A stretch of DNA of 7,357 nt from Anaeromyxobacteraceae bacterium (GTDB taxonomy: Bacteria; Myxococcota; Myxococcia; Myxococcales; Anaeromyxobacteraceae): positions 1-7,357 of the forward strand of contig DAIEMM010000217.1 of NCBI GenBank assembly GCA_027349605.1, read 5' to 3'. The position numbers and the translations under genes are program-made. Shown in pieces: positions 6,627 through 7,357 of the stretch. Position 1 is the stretch's first letter; every line of letters begins with the position of its first letter. The notes beneath the pieces are model-generated. The model was not told the origin of the DNA, did not search any database, and saw only the letters and a list, made by a program, of their open reading frames with translations.

Positions 6627-6642
6627 TGGTCCCGGGATTGCT
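6627..6642 (+). promoter_or_regulatory. Probable sigma-54 promoter of the cytochrome/Fe-S operon
   Basis: TGGTCCCGGGATTGCT keeps the invariant GG (6628-6629) and GC (6640-6641) at exact spacing. It shares the TTGCTAC end with the porin promoter, but the -24 half (TGGTCC against TGGCAC) is weaker. Transcription would begin near 6653, only about 11 nt before the preferred ATG and inside the AAGGA ribosome-binding sequence. That is odd, so either the leader is almost absent or the promoter assignment is slightly off. Confidence 0.6.
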
Positions 6643-6663
6643 ACTCCTGAAAGGATGACCCGA

Positions 6664-6960
6664 ATGCGACAGCTCCTCCTCGTCCTCCTGCTCGCCTCGG
6701 CCGGCACGGCTGCAGCCACCGTTGGCGGTGGTGACATCACCTTTCCGGTGAAGGGCGCCGACAAGGCCGTGTTCAGCCACGAGGCCCACGTCGTCGGGGC
6801 GAAGCTGAAGTGCCAGGACTGCCACCCCGGCCTGTACCTGAACGTGGCGAAGAGCAAGCACGCGACCATGAAGCAGATGGAGAAGGGCAAGTCCTGCGGC
6901 GCCTGCCACGACGGCAAGCGCGCCTCCGCCCTGGACGACTGCACGAAGTGCCACAAGTGA
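6664..6960 (+). CDS. Small triheme c-type cytochrome (cytochrome c7-like), periplasmic
   Basis: This 98-residue exported electron carrier starts with a signal peptide (MRQLLLVLLLASAGTAAA). It has three CXXCH haem-attachment sites: CQDCH at 50-54, CGACH at 78-82 and CTKCH at 93-97, two residues from the C-terminus. His39 and His42 in VFSHEAH, plus His66, provide the three extra histidines needed for bis-His ligation of three haems. This is the expected set for the cytochrome c7/class III fold. ATG 6664 has AAGG 9 nt upstream; ATG 6655 would add MTR. The gene is followed 32 bp later by the iron-sulfur subunit on the same strand. It probably passes electrons between that oxidoreductase and the quinone pool or other cytochromes; the direction is unknown. 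Confidence 0.92.
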   Translation: MRQLLLVLLLASAGTAAATVGGGDITFPVKGADKAVFSHEAHVVGAKLKCQDCHPGLYLNVAKSKHATMKQMEKGKSCGACHDGKRASALDDCTKCHK

Positions 6961-6992
6961 GCGCCCCCGCGGGCTCCGAACCGAGGTCGACG

Positions 6993-7357
6993 ATGGCAAA
7001 CGACATCCTCATCCGTATGCAGGAAGACCTGGAGCGGGCGCGCCAGAAGCCGCCGGAGAAGGTGCGCTGGGCGATGCTGCTCGACATCCGGAAGTGCGTC
7101 GGGTGCCACGCGTGCTCGGTGGCGTGCGCCTCCGAGAACAAGTTGCCACCCGACATGTGGTACCGGCCAGTCCACGAGTACGAGCGCGGCCAGTATCCGA
7201 ACGCGGTTCGGACCTTCCTTCCGCGCCCCTGCATGCAGTGCGACAAGCCACCCTGCGTCGCCGCCTGCCCGCTGAAGGGACCCGGCGGAGCGACCTGGAA
7301 GGAGACGAAGGGGGTCGCCACGGGCGTGGTCCTCATCGACTACGCGAAGTGCATCGG
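6993..7357 (+). CDS. 4Fe-4S electron-transfer subunit of a DMSO-reductase-family molybdoenzyme (N-terminal part)
   Basis: The visible 121 codons encode the start of a ferredoxin-like subunit that relays electrons to or from a molybdopterin catalytic subunit. Cysteines occur as C-X2-C-X2-C-X3-C at 35, 38, 41 and 45, and as C-X2-C-X4-C-X3-CP at 80, 83, 88 and 92. Cys120 begins the next cluster motif (YAKCIG) at the window edge. This order is typical of PsrB/ArrB/ArxB/TtrB-type subunits. A KGPGGATWKETKGVATG segment separates the second and third cysteine groups. The first 24 residues are charged, with no signal peptide or Tat motif, so export would rely on a partner subunit. ATG 6993 has GAGG 6 nt upstream. 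Neighbouring arsenic genes and the AioX-like sensor suggest an arsenite or arsenate enzyme, but the catalytic gene is not visible. Confidence 0.9.
   Translation, partial: MANDILIRMQEDLERARQKPPEKVRWAMLLDIRKCVGCHACSVACASENKLPPDMWYRPVHEYERGQYPNAVRTFLPRPCMQCDKPPCVAACPLKGPGGATWKETKGVATGVVLIDYAKCI

Noticed and set aside
1..7357. Search for tRNA or rRNA genes, CRISPR arrays, insertion sequences and attachment sites.
   Set aside because: No repeat-spacer pattern, transposase, terminal inverted repeats or structured RNA gene could be recognised.

Overview
The window is a GC-rich (roughly two-thirds G+C), densely coding stretch from a Gram-negative bacterium. It encodes an outer-membrane porin, a lipoprotein signal peptide, an exported multiheme cytochrome and a sigma-54-dependent activator. 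The sequence alone does not fix the phylum; a proteobacterial, myxobacterial, acidobacterial or candidate-phylum (Rokubacteria-like) host would all fit.

Layout. The left edge (1-781) is an arsenic detoxification operon on the minus strand: arsR followed 2 bp later by the start of an ACR3-family arsenite efflux pump that runs out of the window. A palindromic candidate ArsR operator lies just upstream of arsR. On the plus strand come a possible 34-residue single-span membrane peptide (909-1013) and an NtrC-type sigma-54 response regulator (1036-2391). Convergent to it, separated by only 9 bp, is a minus-strand operon of a PhnD-like periplasmic binding lipoprotein and a membrane histidine kinase, overlapping as GTGA. 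Rightwards on the plus strand are an outer-membrane porin (5055-6380), a small triheme c-type cytochrome (6664-6960) and the first 121 codons of a 4Fe-4S electron-transfer subunit of a molybdopterin (DMSO-reductase family) oxidoreductase, cut by the right edge.

How it fits together. Binding protein, kinase and sigma-54 regulator form the three-part sensor known from arsenite oxidation and arsenotrophy loci (AioXSR, ArxXSR). The most informative non-coding signal is a repeated dyad, TGTTNC-N6-GAAACA, present once upstream of the porin and once upstream of the cytochrome. Each copy lies about 130-150 bp upstream of a sequence with the GG-N10-GC spacing of a sigma-54 promoter. This predicts that the regulator switches on both the porin and the cytochrome/Fe-S/(off-window) molybdoenzyme operon when the binding protein sees its ligand, probably arsenite. 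The neighbouring arsR-acr3 operon would export arsenite and is separately controlled.

The enzyme itself lies outside the window, so arsenite oxidase (Arx-like), arsenate reductase (Arr-like) or another oxyanion enzyme cannot be distinguished here. Unusual points are the regulator transcribed convergently to its kinase, a triheme cytochrome leading the operon, and a porin in the same predicted regulon.
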